Below, piece by piece: positions 48,735 through 57,991 of a stretch of 64,000 nucleotides of DNA. The position numbers and the translations under genes were made by a program. This DNA comes from Pampinifervens sp037481935 (GTDB taxonomy: Bacteria; Aquificota; Aquificia; Aquificales; Aquificaceae). Position 1 is the first letter of the stretch. Each line of letters opens with the position of its first letter. Where the stretch lies: the NCBI RefSeq assembly GCF_046159715.1, contig NZ_JBJXCT010000003.1:1-64000 (forward strand), in the 5' to 3' direction. Below the pieces are notes generated by a model. That model saw only the letters and a program-made list of their open reading frames with translations. It was not told the DNA's origin and made no database searches.

Positions 48735-50228
48735 ATGAAGGACCTGAAAATTAACCTCCTTATCCTGCTCTTGATAATAGCTGTCTCGGTGGCGGTGGTT
48801 GTCCTCAAGCCTGTAAACCTCGGACTTGACCTCAGGGGCGGTATATCAATGGTTATACAGCCCGATATGAACTACAGCCTTGAGCAGGAATATGAGAGGC
48901 TCCTCAAAGATGTGGAGCAGAAGCTGAGAGAGGGAGGGGTCAGGGTTCTTGATGTTACGGCGGGTGTTGATGGAATAAAGGTTGAGTTGCTTGAAGAAGG
49001 CGAATACATTAAGCTTTCCTCCCTCCTTGAAAGAGAATTTCCCAGGTTTACGGTAGCAAGAAGGGAAAGAGGTGAGGTATTCATCAGGCTAAAGGATGCA
49101 GAGATAGAACAGCTCAGAAGTGGAGTGCTCACGCAGACAATGGAGGTTCTCCGCAGGAGGATTGATGAGCTGGGCGTAGTCCAGCCCGTCATAACTCGTA
49201 TAGGTGCAGATAGAATACTGGTGGAGCTTCCTGGAGTTTTGGACATACAGAGGGCAAAGTCCATAGTGGGAAGAACCGCACTTCTGGAGCTAAAGCTGGT
49301 TGTGGAAGCAGGACCGAAGGAGGCGCTTCAGGAAAAACTCACAAGGGACTACGAGCTCCTCCCGGACCAGAGCGGGACAGAATGGTTTCTTGTGGAAAAA
49401 CTACCGGTAATAACCGGGGCAGACCTGAAGACCGCCTACACCACAACCGACGAGTTTGGTATGCCCGCAGTGGGTTTTGAGCTTGCAGGAAGGGGTTCAG
49501 AGGTATTTGCACAGGCAACAGAGCAGAACATAGGCAGAAGGCTTGCTATAGTGCTTGACAAGAGAGTAATCTCTGCACCCGTTATAAGAAGCAGGATAAG
49601 CGACAGAGGGCAGATAAGTGGGAACTTTACACCCGAAGAGGCAAAAGAGCTCGCCATAGTGCTGAGAGCGGGTGCTCTTCCCACAAAGGTTAATTTCCTG
49701 CAGGAAAGCGTGGTTGGTCCCTCCCTTGGAAGGGATGCCATAGAGCAGGGTATGAAGGCTGGAATAGCAGGCTTTTTGCTCCTTGTTCTTGTCCTCGTAG
49801 CCAGATACAGAACTGCGGGCGTCACCGCTACACTCTCCATAATCCTTAATGCCCTCATGCTCTGGGCTGGTCTAGTTGCTCTTGGTGGGACCCTTACCCT
49901 TCCGGGCATTGCGGGCATAATACTGAACATGGGCATAGCGGTGGACTCAAACGTCCTCATATTTGAGAGGGTAAAGGAAGAACTCAGGCTTGGCAACAGC
50001 GTGAGAAAATCCATTGAGCTGGGCTACAGAAGAACCCTCAGCGCAGTATGGGACACACACATAACGCTTCTTGTGGCGGCCCTCATACTCTTCCAGTTCG
50101 GCAGTGGTCCCGTAAAGGGCTTTGCCACAACCCTTACCATAGGAACAATAGCCTCCTTTGTTTCAAACGTTTACTTTGCCAAGGTTCTTTTAGAACTTCT
50201 AAGCAGGCTCAGGCTTTTCAGGGTCTAA
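48735..50228 (+). CDS. secD: Protein translocase subunit SecD
   Basis: This membrane protein uses proton-motive force to assist Sec-dependent secretion. The 497-residue protein has an N-terminal helix (INLLILLLIIAVSVAVVVL), the D1 signature LGLDLRGGISMV, a large periplasmic domain, and the C-terminal block GMKAGIAGFLLLVLVLV...GIAGIILNMGIAVDSNVLIFERVKEELRLG. secF is not adjacent. secG lies at 55051. It begins 16 nt after waaA. Confidence 0.95.
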   Translation: MKDLKINLLILLLIIAVSVAVVVLKPVNLGLDLRGGISMVIQPDMNYSLEQEYERLLKDVEQKLREGGVRVLDVTAGVDGIKVELLEEGEYIKLSSLLEREFPRFTVARRERGEVFIRLKDAEIEQLRSGVLTQTMEVLRRRIDELGVVQPVITRIGADRILVELPGVLDIQRAKSIVGRTALLELKLVVEAGPKEALQEKLTRDYELLPDQSGTEWFLVEKLPVITGADLKTAYTTTDEFGMPAVGFELAGRGSEVFAQATEQNIGRRLAIVLDKRVISAPVIRSRISDRGQISGNFTPEEAKELAIVLRAGALPTKVNFLQESVVGPSLGRDAIEQGMKAGIAGFLLLVLVLVARYRTAGVTATLSIILNALMLWAGLVALGGTLTLPGIAGIILNMGIAVDSNVLIFERVKEELRLGNSVRKSIELGYRRTLSAVWDTHITLLVAALILFQFGSGPVKGFATTLTIGTIASFVSNVYFAKVLLELLSRLRLFRV

Positions 50229-51520
50229 AGATAAAGGCTGAAGCTCTTTGCGGTATTTTCTGAGGGTTCGGATACAAAAAACATATGACTTTTTTCCCTG
50301 CTCTCCCTCTTAGCACCCTGCCTATGGTCTGAGCTGTAAAGACTGTTTCCGTTAAGTTTAAGAACCTCAAGGTTAAGCCCAAGGCTCTGAAGGGACTGAA
50401 CAAGCCTGTGAACCTCGAAAGTGGTTGGTTGTCTGTATAGGTCTTCGCTCAAGTTCATGAAGAGCCTCAGTCTATCCCCAGAAAGCATGAATCTTACGCT
50501 GCCTTCCTCAAGGCGTATGTTTATATGCTTTGGTTCATAGGAAGGTTGAGGTTGTGGCTTTTCAACCCTCTCTATCTGCTGAACCCTATCATCCTGAAAC
50601 TTGACAGTGTTTGCATGCCCTTCAAAGGACAGCAGGTCAGAACTTTTACCCCCCTTTTCTTTTCTATGGTCTTCTCCATTCTCTATTGCTTTATCGGGAT
50701 GAACCAATGTCCTGGCATGAGAGTCGTATTTTTCCTGAGAAAACTCGGCAAACTTTTCACTGTCTGAGTTTATATCCTCTCTAACACCAGAGGCTTCATT
50801 CTGGGAAGGCGTAGAAAATGTGACCTCTAAGAACTTACCTTGCTCAGGGTAGGACACTGCGAAGCGCTCTGGCTCTATCCCTTTGCTGTTGGCACTGGTC
50901 TGTCTATGGGTTAAACCATAAGTTTTCTCAGATGTTTCTATTTCTACCCGAAAAGCCTCCCGATGGGCCGGCTTATTCCCGAAATCATAGCCTTGTTCAA
51001 TCTGTTCTGAGTTCATATAAGGCAGATACTTCCCGGTCTCTGACCTTTCTTCTTTTTCAGCAAAAATTGGCTCATAGTCAGGATTTGTCCTGTTTAGAAT
51101 TTCTGCACTTTTTTCCCAGAATGACCACGAAGCCTCATCCTGCGAAATTTTCAGTTCAGCAACGGGCTCTTCCTTATTAAGGGGCGTATGTGGGATATTT
51201 ATGGGCTGTGGCTCAATCGTATGAATTGCTTCCGTTTTTGAAGCACGCTTGTTTGCCTGTATGTCTTTCACTTCTGCTGGGGAAGCAGACATCAGAAGTA
51301 TTACATCAGGAAAAGCAGTTATATAGAGGTTTTCACCTAAAGCAGTTAAAGGATTTTCCTGGTCCACCTTCTTCAGAGGCTCATGTTCATTTGGAGTGAA
51401 GGTCGTCTCCCCAAAAACCTCAAAAATAACATCCTCAAAAGATATAGCAGTGTAATATGAAGAAACCCTGTAGTTCAACCCAGCAGGCACCGGAAAGCTT
51501 TCAATCTGCTCCCCTCTCAA
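50225..51520 (-). CDS. Possible FliK-like flagellar hook-length control protein
   Basis: The 431-residue protein has a long hydrophilic, low-complexity region rich in Glu, Ser and Gln (residues ~60-300). A compact C-terminal module follows, 'KHINIRLEEGSVRFMLSGDRLRLFMNLSEDLYRQPTTFEVHRLVQSLQSLGLNLEVLKLNG', which follows the pattern of the Flg_hook domain of FliK. FliK measures hook length and switches export specificity. No other flagellar gene lies nearby, so the call is tentative. The TTG start at 51520 is chosen because GGAGGGG lies just upstream. It overlaps the secD end by 4 bp. Confidence 0.45.
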   Translation of the reverse strand: MRGEQIESFPVPAGLNYRVSSYYTAISFEDVIFEVFGETTFTPNEHEPLKKVDQENPLTALGENLYITAFPDVILLMSASPAEVKDIQANKRASKTEAIHTIEPQPINIPHTPLNKEEPVAELKISQDEASWSFWEKSAEILNRTNPDYEPIFAEKEERSETGKYLPYMNSEQIEQGYDFGNKPAHREAFRVEIETSEKTYGLTHRQTSANSKGIEPERFAVSYPEQGKFLEVTFSTPSQNEASGVREDINSDSEKFAEFSQEKYDSHARTLVHPDKAIENGEDHRKEKGGKSSDLLSFEGHANTVKFQDDRVQQIERVEKPQPQPSYEPKHINIRLEEGSVRFMLSGDRLRLFMNLSEDLYRQPTTFEVHRLVQSLQSLGLNLEVLKLNGNSLYSSDHRQGAKRESREKSHMFFVSEPSENTAKSFSLYL

Positions 51521-51572
51521 GTTTTCCCCTCCACGGGCATAATTATAATCTTTTTTTCAGACCTGGCAAGTC

Positions 51573-51578
51573 TATTAT
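51573..51578 (+). promoter_or_regulatory. mtnA -10 box
   Basis: TATTAT, within TCTATTATATATAAG, ends 9 nt before the ATG at 51588. This again implies a very short or absent leader. No ribosome binding site is visible. Confidence 0.4.
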
Positions 51579-51587
51579 ATATAAGTT

Positions 51588-52538
51588 ATGGAAGTGAAGG
51601 CCTTTTACTGGAAGGGTGATACCCTTGAGCTTCTGGACCAGAGAGAGCTTCCCGATAGAGAAATATGGCACAATCTAAAAGACTACAGAGAAGTGGCCCG
51701 GGCAATAAAGGATATGGTTGTGAGGGGAGCACCAGCCATTGGATGCGTTGCCGCCTATGGCTTTGTCCTTGGCGTGAGGTCTGGAGAAAATCCGGAGAAA
51801 GTCTATGAAACCCTCAAAAACACAAGGCCTACTGCATACAACCTCTTTTGGGCGCTGGACAGAATGAAAAGATGCCTTCAGGAAGGCAGGGACATAGAAG
51901 CAGAGGCAAGGGTTATAGAAGAGGAGGACTATATGGCAAACAGAAAAATGGGGGAGCTTGGCCAGAAGCTCATCCCCGCAGGAGCAAGGATACTGACCCA
52001 TTGCAATACTGGAGCTCTGGCAACTGCCGGCTGGGGCACAGCCCTCGGTGTCATAAGGTCTGCACATTATGCAGGGAAGAATGTTTCCGTATGGGTAGAC
52101 GAGACAAGACCTTACCTTCAGGGCTCAAGACTTACAGCCTGGGAACTTCTTAAAGAGGGCATACCCCACAGTATAATCACAGATTCAACCGCTGGCTTTC
52201 TTATGAGAAAAGGACTGGTGGACTGTGTTATAGTGGGTGCAGACAGGATAACAAAGGATTACCATGTGGCAAACAAAATTGGAACATATTCACTCTCAGT
52301 GCTTGCAAAGGCTCACGGAATACCCTTCTATGTGGCGGCCCCGAGGTCAACCTTTGACACCAGATCCATCACGGGAGACAGCATAGCCATAGAAGAAAGG
52401 GACGAGAGAGAGGTGAAGTTTATAAGAGATATTCCTGTAGCCCCAGAGGGCTCGCCCGCCCTTCACCTAGCCTTTGATATAACTCCACCAGAAAACATAA
52501 CTGCCATAATAACAGAGGAAAGTATAATAAAACTATGA
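51588..52538 (+). CDS. mtnA: Methylthioribose-1-phosphate isomerase
   Basis: This methionine-salvage enzyme converts 5-methylthioribose 1-phosphate to methylthioribulose 1-phosphate. Family blocks VRGAPAIGCVAAYGF, RPTAYNLFWALDRM, ILTHCNTGALATAGWGTALGVI (active Cys), DSTAGFLMRKGLVDCVIVGADRI (catalytic Asp) and NKIGTYSLSVLAK are present. At 316 residues it is slightly shorter than usual but complete. It starts a long plus-strand run ending with comF and overlaps the PilZ gene by 4 nt. Confidence 0.93.
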   Translation: MEVKAFYWKGDTLELLDQRELPDREIWHNLKDYREVARAIKDMVVRGAPAIGCVAAYGFVLGVRSGENPEKVYETLKNTRPTAYNLFWALDRMKRCLQEGRDIEAEARVIEEEDYMANRKMGELGQKLIPAGARILTHCNTGALATAGWGTALGVIRSAHYAGKNVSVWVDETRPYLQGSRLTAWELLKEGIPHSIITDSTAGFLMRKGLVDCVIVGADRITKDYHVANKIGTYSLSVLAKAHGIPFYVAAPRSTFDTRSITGDSIAIEERDEREVKFIRDIPVAPEGSPALHLAFDITPPENITAIITEESIIKL

Positions 52539-53227
52539 TGGTGGCAGACGTGCTTAAGGAGCTGGAGAGGGAAAGGTCCTGCGAGGTGGTCACATCCTGG
52601 AGGCAAATACCCATAAGGGTAAAACTTTCTGTGAGGTGGGTATCTCCTCAGGAAAGGTTCATCAGCTTTGACTTTAAGGGTTGTAAGTTCAGACATGTGT
52701 TCTCAGACAATGTTCCTGTTTACATAAAGGTCAGAGAGTTGTTCCTTATATGTAAGGTATTCAGCAACATAAGGGATGAGCTGGTTCTCGAAGTTGACTC
52801 GCCGGTGCCTGCTCCACCTGTGGTGCTCAGAGAGTTCATAAGGGTTGAGCCCACAGAAAAGGAGCCTGTCTATGTATCCTTCTGCGTGGAAGACAACTGC
52901 CTTGTGAAGACAAGGGCTGCAGACATAAGCGAATCTGGGGTTGGTGTTTTGCTGAGTAACGAGGATACAAAAAGGCTCGTAGAAATTCTATCACAGATAG
53001 CAACGGATGCATCCAGGATACATACTCCCTTTGAGCTTGAAATAGAGCTTCCAAGGGAAGGGGTGATAAGGGCACAGGGAGAACTCAAGAACATAATAAG
53101 CAGAGAAGGGGATGTATATGTCAGGCTTGGCTTTAAGATAAACCTCAGGGAAGAACAGACCAGGAAAATAAGACAGTACATAATGCGCAGACAGAGAGAG
53201 ATACTGGAACAGCTAAAGGCATTATGA
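52535..53227 (+). CDS. PilZ-domain cyclic di-GMP receptor-like protein
   Basis: The 230-residue protein has a YcgR-like layout: an N-terminal beta domain (~residues 1-90) and a C-terminal PilZ domain. Both cyclic di-GMP-binding motifs are visible: REFIRVEP (RxxxR) at about residue 98 and DISESGVGVLL (D/N-x-S-x-x-G) at about residue 130. It probably responds to cyclic di-GMP to control motility or envelope functions. It overlaps both neighbours by 4 nt. Confidence 0.85.
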   Translation: MMVADVLKELERERSCEVVTSWRQIPIRVKLSVRWVSPQERFISFDFKGCKFRHVFSDNVPVYIKVRELFLICKVFSNIRDELVLEVDSPVPAPPVVLREFIRVEPTEKEPVYVSFCVEDNCLVKTRAADISESGVGVLLSNEDTKRLVEILSQIATDASRIHTPFELEIELPREGVIRAQGELKNIISREGDVYVRLGFKINLREEQTRKIRQYIMRRQREILEQLKAL

Positions 53228-54390
53228 TGCCCCTTCTGAAGCTCTCTCTGAGATATCTCCTTTCCAGCAGAGGGTCCACCCTGCTGGTTTCTCTCATAGC
53301 CTTCCTTGGGATTGTTCTTAGCGTTACCGCCCTTCTCCTTACAATGGGCGTCTTTGCAGGCTTTCAGCAAGCCCTCAGAGAAAAAATACTTTCTGCATCG
53401 CCCCACATAGTGGTCAGCCTCGTAAGCCAGGAAAACAGAGAAGAGTATCGCAACATCATAAGTCAGAAAGCCGGCGTAGAAAAGGTCTACTATCTCATGC
53501 TCTACAACGGACTGATATCAAAGGATGGAAGGCTAACAAGCGTCAGTGTAAAGGCACTTGAGCCGGAAGAGGCTCAAGAAATATACGGGCAGAGGGTAAA
53601 GGATGGTCTTCTCGTGGGCAGAGGGCTTGCAGATATACTGGGGCTCCATGAAGGAGATGAGGTGATGGTGCTATCTCCCATGGGAAAACGAACCCCTTTT
53701 GGTATTCTTCCGAGGGTTAGAGTTTTTAAGGTTGAGGGTATCTTCCAGAAGGGGGTCTTTGACCAGGACTACGCCACAGTGGTTATGGACATCAGAACTG
53801 CCTCAGACTTTTTTGGAGAGGGATACCAGCTCTCTGGATATGAGGTATACCTCAAGGACCCTTACAGAGCCCAGGAGGTAAAAAGAGAGCTGGAAAAAAG
53901 CCTTGGGGATATGGCCATAGTGCGTTCATGGATAGACCTGAACAAACCTCTTTTCAATGCACTACAGCTTGAGAAGGTGGGAATATTTTTTGTGCTCATG
54001 CTCATGATTGTAATAGCCTCCTTCAACATAACAAGCCTTCTTTTCATGAAGGTAAGGGAAAAGGTAAGAGATATAGCTGTTCTGAGAACCTTTGGCTTGA
54101 GGAGATGGCAGGTGGCGTATGTATTCCTTCTTCAAGGTCTTATGCTGGGTATTTCTGGAGCCTTCCTCGGCCTCCTTCTGTCTCTGGTAGGAGGATATTT
54201 TATCAACGAATACAGGCTTGTAAGGGTTCCAGCGGATGTCTACCTCATGGACCACGTGCCCGTGCACTTTGAACTTTCCGACATTATTTTTACAATTCTG
54301 GGTGCCGTAGTTCTTTCCCTTCTGGCAAGCCTCCTCCCCGCCTACAGGGCGGGAAGGGAAAGTATAGTAAGGGTCCTTAGAAATGAATAG
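53224..54390 (+). CDS. LolC/LolE-type lipoprotein-releasing ABC permease
   Basis: The 388-residue membrane protein has the MacB/LolCE layout: one N-terminal helix (STLLVSLIAFLGIVLSVTALLLTMGVFAGFQ), a periplasmic domain of about 200 residues and three C-terminal helices (GIFFVLMLMIVIASFNITSLLFMKVREKVRDIAVLRTFGLRRWQ... with the ATPase-contacting loop). With LolD it extracts lipoproteins from the inner membrane and passes them to LolA. Only one such gene is seen, so it may work as a homodimer (LolF-like). Confidence 0.9.
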   Translation: MMPLLKLSLRYLLSSRGSTLLVSLIAFLGIVLSVTALLLTMGVFAGFQQALREKILSASPHIVVSLVSQENREEYRNIISQKAGVEKVYYLMLYNGLISKDGRLTSVSVKALEPEEAQEIYGQRVKDGLLVGRGLADILGLHEGDEVMVLSPMGKRTPFGILPRVRVFKVEGIFQKGVFDQDYATVVMDIRTASDFFGEGYQLSGYEVYLKDPYRAQEVKRELEKSLGDMAIVRSWIDLNKPLFNALQLEKVGIFFVLMLMIVIASFNITSLLFMKVREKVRDIAVLRTFGLRRWQVAYVFLLQGLMLGISGAFLGLLLSLVGGYFINEYRLVRVPADVYLMDHVPVHFELSDIIFTILGAVVLSLLASLLPAYRAGRESIVRVLRNE

Positions 54391-55042
54391 GGTTATACAC
54401 ATAAAGAACCTGCGGAAAGTCTACCCGGGTGGCGTTGAGGCCCTTAAAGACATAAGTCTTGAGATCTTTGAGGGTGAGGTGGTAGGTCTGATGGGACCCT
54501 CCGGGTCTGGCAAGAGCACTCTTCTCCACATAACTGCCGGCCTTGAAAGGCCAACAGAGGGGGAGGTTTACCTTATGGACCAGGACATAGTTGAGATGGA
54601 TGAGGACCGGCTCGCATCTTTCAGACAGAAGTATCTGGGCTTTGTTTTTCAGTTTTACTACCTTCTTGAGGACTTTGATGTGCTGGAAAATCTGACTCTT
54701 ATAGGTCAGCTGGCTGGTGTTGAAAGACCCAAGGAAAAAGCCCTGCAGATACTTGAATACCTCAGGCTCACCCACAGGCTCAGACACAGACCCAGTCAGC
54801 TCTCTGGAGGAGAACAACAGAGGGTTGCCATAGGGAGGGCTCTCATGCTGGAACCCAGAATACTGCTTGCAGACGAGCCCACAGGAAATCTTGACCTTGC
54901 TGAGGGCAGGAGGATTTTTGAACTTTTCCTCAAACTCAGGGAGGAAAAGGGGCTGACCCTTCTTGTGGCAACACATAACGAAGAACTGAAAGCATACTTT
55001 GACCGGATATACAGGTTAAAGGATGGAGAGCTTATCGTATAA
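54383..55042 (+). CDS. lolD: Lipoprotein-releasing ABC transporter ATPase
   Basis: This 219-residue ATPase powers the adjacent permease. It has Walker A GPSGSGKST, Q-loop FVFQFYYLLEDF, signature LSGGEQQRVAIGRAL, Walker B ILLADEPTGNLD and a switch His in VATHNEE. The MacB/LolD family is indicated by the E-x-x-G-x-x-GPSGSGKSTLLHI context. It overlaps the permease gene by 8 nt. Confidence 0.94.
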   Translation: MNRVIHIKNLRKVYPGGVEALKDISLEIFEGEVVGLMGPSGSGKSTLLHITAGLERPTEGEVYLMDQDIVEMDEDRLASFRQKYLGFVFQFYYLLEDFDVLENLTLIGQLAGVERPKEKALQILEYLRLTHRLRHRPSQLSGGEQQRVAIGRALMLEPRILLADEPTGNLDLAEGRRIFELFLKLREEKGLTLLVATHNEELKAYFDRIYRLKDGELIV

Positions 55043-55050
55043 TAGTAGAC

Positions 55051-55386
55051 ATGTATTACCTTCTTCTTACGCTTTTTGTAATAGTTGCCCTTCTGCTCAT
55101 TGTTGTGGTGCTGATGCAGAGGAGCAGGGGGGATGTGGGCACCGCCTTTGGTGGAATGGGGCAGGGTGTGTTTGGACCGGGCGGTGTGGACACGATTCTT
55201 ACAAAGGTCACCTACTGGCTTGGCTTTTCTCTCATGGCAATAGCCATCCTTCTTGCCCTCACCCATCCCTCAAAAAGAGGCTCTCTCATAAAAGATGAAG
55301 GTCAGACAGCTCCTTCAAAAACCCAGCAGAGCATCCCTCAGGGACAGAGCACTCCTTCTGGCACACCTTCTGGGAACAGACCATAA
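55051..55386 (+). CDS. secG: Preprotein translocase subunit SecG
   Basis: This small Sec channel subunit has two membrane helices (LLLTLFVIVALLLIVVVLM and VTYWLGFSLMAIAILLALT) linked by the conserved MQRSRGDVGTAFGGMGQGVFGPGGVDTILTK loop. The hydrophilic C-terminal ~37 residues (Ser, Gln, Pro rich) are encoded by DNA that also encodes the first 30 residues of PrmC in another frame. The 111-residue length is typical. Confidence 0.93.
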   Translation: MYYLLLTLFVIVALLLIVVVLMQRSRGDVGTAFGGMGQGVFGPGGVDTILTKVTYWLGFSLMAIAILLALTHPSKRGSLIKDEGQTAPSKTQQSIPQGQSTPSGTPSGNRP

Positions 55387-56110
55387 GGAGCTTTATTTTA
55401 TGGAAGGCCTTGAGGTTCCCCCGGAGGTGGAGGAAAGATTTTTCAGAGAACTCAGCAGACTTGAGGAGGGGTATCCTCTTCAGTATATCCTGGGTGAGTG
55501 GGACTTTTATGGTATGACCTTCTTTGTGGAGGAAGGTGTTCTCATACCGAGGCCGGAGACGGAAATTCTTGTGGAGGAGGTTCTCAAGAGACTGCCAGAG
55601 GATAAACCTCTTCTGGGCCTTGAGCTGGGCGTGGGCACAGGGTGCATAAGCGTGAGTCTTCTATATTACAGGACAAACCTGCGCATGCTTGGAAGTGATA
55701 TAAGTCTGAGAGCTCTCAGGCTTACAAGGAAGAATGCCCTCAGACATGGAGTTTCAGACAGGCTTTTGCTCTTTGCAGGAGACCTATTTACGCCTCTAAA
55801 GCCCTACCCCTTTGACCTTCTTGTTTCAAACCCCCCATACATTCCGGAGGCTCACTGGGAAAAACTCCCCAAGAGCATAAGAATAGAAGGCTATTCCTCT
55901 CTCATAGGTGGAGTGAGGGGATGGGAGTTTTACGAAAGACTGGCAGCGGGAGTGGCGGATTACCTCAAGCCAGGTGGTCTCATAGCACTTGAGATAGGTC
56001 ATGACCAGGGGGAGGTGGTAAGGAGGCTTTTTGAAGAAAAGGGGTTTAAAGTTGAAACCATCAGAGATTACTCAGGACAGGAGAGAGTAGTGCTGGGATG
56101 GAGATATTAG
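55295..56110 (+). CDS. prmC: Peptide chain release factor N5-glutamine methyltransferase
   Basis: This enzyme methylates the Gln of the GGQ motif in release factors. SAM-binding motif LELGVGTGCISVSLL and the catalytic NPPY (VSNPPYIPEAHW) are present. The N-terminal helical domain contains PLQYILGEWDFYG and VLIPRPETEILVEEV. The start MKVRQLLQK fits the family, so the 92-nt overlap with secG appears real. It also overlaps the CNNM gene by 13 nt. Confidence 0.93.
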   Translation: MKVRQLLQKPSRASLRDRALLLAHLLGTDHKELYFMEGLEVPPEVEERFFRELSRLEEGYPLQYILGEWDFYGMTFFVEEGVLIPRPETEILVEEVLKRLPEDKPLLGLELGVGTGCISVSLLYYRTNLRMLGSDISLRALRLTRKNALRHGVSDRLLLFAGDLFTPLKPYPFDLLVSNPPYIPEAHWEKLPKSIRIEGYSSLIGGVRGWEFYERLAAGVADYLKPGGLIALEIGHDQGEVVRRLFEEKGFKVETIRDYSGQERVVLGWRY

Positions 56111-57330
56111 GATTTCTTCTTGGTGCCTTTTTCTTCATACTGCTTGAAGCCTTCTTTGCTGGGTCTGAGATAGCCCTTGTGAGCGTGGACAGGGGAAGAG
56201 TGATGAACCTGTATAGAAGGACAAAACAGGAGTTTCTCAGGGACTTTCACGAAAACCCAGAGGACTACATAACCCTTACCATGCTCGGCTACACGGTTAG
56301 TATAGTCTTTGCCTCTACCTTTTACACCCTTGCGGTTATTAAGCTCTCCGATTACCTCCCCTTTATAAGAGGACTTGAGGTGCTCTTTTCCGCAAGCCTT
56401 GTAGTCTTCACCCTCCTTCTTGGAGAACTGCTCCCCAAAAGCCTCTTCCAGAAGCATGCAGAAAGGCTAATCCTGCCTTCCCTGTGGATTTTAAGCAGGC
56501 TCAAGACCTTTACAAAGCCAATTCTCACCATCTCAAGAGGTGTAAGCAGGTTTATCACCGATATCCTCAGAGACAGGTATCAGGAAAGGCTTCAGAAAGA
56601 GGAAATCATAAAGCTTATGGAAGAGACTGCAGCAAGAGAAGAAAGCCTCCGAATAGCTCTTCAGAGCATAACCATGAGGGACCTTTTTGTGACAGAAGAG
56701 ATTAGACCCATAAAAGAGGTGGTCATGGTGGAGGAAAATGCCGGTATTGAGCAGGTCATGGAACTTATGAAGGAAAGCCAGTATAGAAGACTCCCCGTCT
56801 ACAGAAGAAGAGTTGACCAGATAGTGGGCTATGTGGACCTTTTTGACCTGGTGCAGAGCAGGCATGCAAGATTTATAAGGGAGCTAATAAGGCCTGTCCA
56901 TTACTTTTCAGAGTTTACAACCCTTGACAAGGTTTTTGACTTTTTCAAGAGAAGCAAGGAACATATGGGTCTTGTGGTGGATGAGCGCGGAAACATACTG
57001 GGCATAATTACATGGGATGACCTCCAGAGCTATCTTATAGGAGGTCTTTCTGAAGGAAGGGCAGAGGAAGATGAGGACATATTGGAGATAGAAAAGGATA
57101 TATGGATAGCAGAGGGCAGCGTGGAGAGGGAGAGGATTGAAAGGCTCCTGAACATTGAGCTTCCAGAGGGTCCCTACACAACCCTCGGTGGATTTCTCTC
57201 CTTCAATCTTAAAGGTCTTCCAGAAAAGGGGCAGGTGGTAGACTATCAGGGATACCGTTTTAAAGTGGTTCAGAGGGATGAAAGGAGGATAATAAAGGTG
57301 AGGATAGAAAGACATGTATCGGAGGAATAA
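56098..57330 (+). CDS. CNNM/CorC-family (HlyC) membrane protein with CBS domains
   Basis: The 410-residue protein has an N-terminal DUF21/CNNM membrane domain (about residues 1-170, including FFAGSEIALVSVDRGR and LGELLPKS). A CBS pair (~195-310, with YRRLPVYRRRVDQIVGYVDLFDL and GLVVDERGNILGIITWDDL) and a C-terminal CorC/HlyC domain (~330-405) follow. Members are linked to magnesium or cobalt efflux. No adjacent gene clarifies the ion. It overlaps both neighbours. Confidence 0.92.
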   Translation: MEILGFLLGAFFFILLEAFFAGSEIALVSVDRGRVMNLYRRTKQEFLRDFHENPEDYITLTMLGYTVSIVFASTFYTLAVIKLSDYLPFIRGLEVLFSASLVVFTLLLGELLPKSLFQKHAERLILPSLWILSRLKTFTKPILTISRGVSRFITDILRDRYQERLQKEEIIKLMEETAAREESLRIALQSITMRDLFVTEEIRPIKEVVMVEENAGIEQVMELMKESQYRRLPVYRRRVDQIVGYVDLFDLVQSRHARFIRELIRPVHYFSEFTTLDKVFDFFKRSKEHMGLVVDERGNILGIITWDDLQSYLIGGLSEGRAEEDEDILEIEKDIWIAEGSVERERIERLLNIELPEGPYTTLGGFLSFNLKGLPEKGQVVDYQGYRFKVVQRDERRIIKVRIERHVSEE

Positions 57331-57991
57331 AAGCATAAGGGAGCTTCCGGAGGAACTGAAGCCGAGGGAGAAAATGCTCAGGCTCGGGGCGGAGAGCCTC
57401 ACAGAGGAAGAACTGCTGGCACTGATTCTTGGCTCTGGCACCAGAGAGATGGATGTGCTCAGCCTTTCAAGGGAAATAGTGAGGCTGGGATGGCAGAGAC
57501 TGGGCAAAATGTCCCCAGAGGAAGTCATAAAGAGCTTTAAGGGTATAGGTGAGGCAAAGGCATGTCAGATTAAGGCCATAATAGAGCTTGCAAAGAGGAT
57601 AAGCGACCCTTACGAGGGGGTCTTCATAAACAATCCAGAAGAAGCCTACAGATTTTTAAAGAACATGGTGGACGAAAGAAGGGAACATCTCATAGCCCTC
57701 TATCTCGCACCAACCAACAGACTTATAGCACACGAGGTGATAGCCATAGGCAGGATGAACGCCCTGCACGCAGAGCCAAGGGAAATACTCTACCACGCCA
57801 TAAACACCGCCTGTCATTCCATCCTAGTAGCCCATAACCATCCAAAGGGCGAGCTGAGACCTTCAAGGGAGGACATAGAGTTCACAAAAAGGCTCAGGGA
57901 TGCCTGCAAGCTCATGGGCTTTGAGCTCCTTGACCATCTCATAATAAACCGAAAGGGTTATGTTTCCCTCAAAAGGGAGGGCTATATGTGA
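57314..57991 (+). CDS. radC: RadC-family JAMM-domain protein
   Basis: The 225-residue protein has the RadC layout: an N-terminal helix-hairpin-helix region (SIRELPEELKPREKMLRLGAESLTEEELLALILGSG; FKGIGEAKACQIKAI) and a C-terminal MPN/JAMM domain with the metal motif VAHNHPKGELRPSREDIEFTKRL. The role of RadC in DNA repair is doubtful; the JAMM fold suggests a metalloprotease or other hydrolase. It overlaps the CNNM gene by 17 nt and comF by 4 nt. Confidence 0.93.
   Translation: MYRRNKSIRELPEELKPREKMLRLGAESLTEEELLALILGSGTREMDVLSLSREIVRLGWQRLGKMSPEEVIKSFKGIGEAKACQIKAIIELAKRISDPYEGVFINNPEEAYRFLKNMVDERREHLIALYLAPTNRLIAHEVIAIGRMNALHAEPREILYHAINTACHSILVAHNHPKGELRPSREDIEFTKRLRDACKLMGFELLDHLIINRKGYVSLKREGYM

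Noticed and set aside
48735..50228. secF expected downstream of secD
   Set aside because: The following gene is on the opposite strand and is not SecF; secF must be elsewhere.
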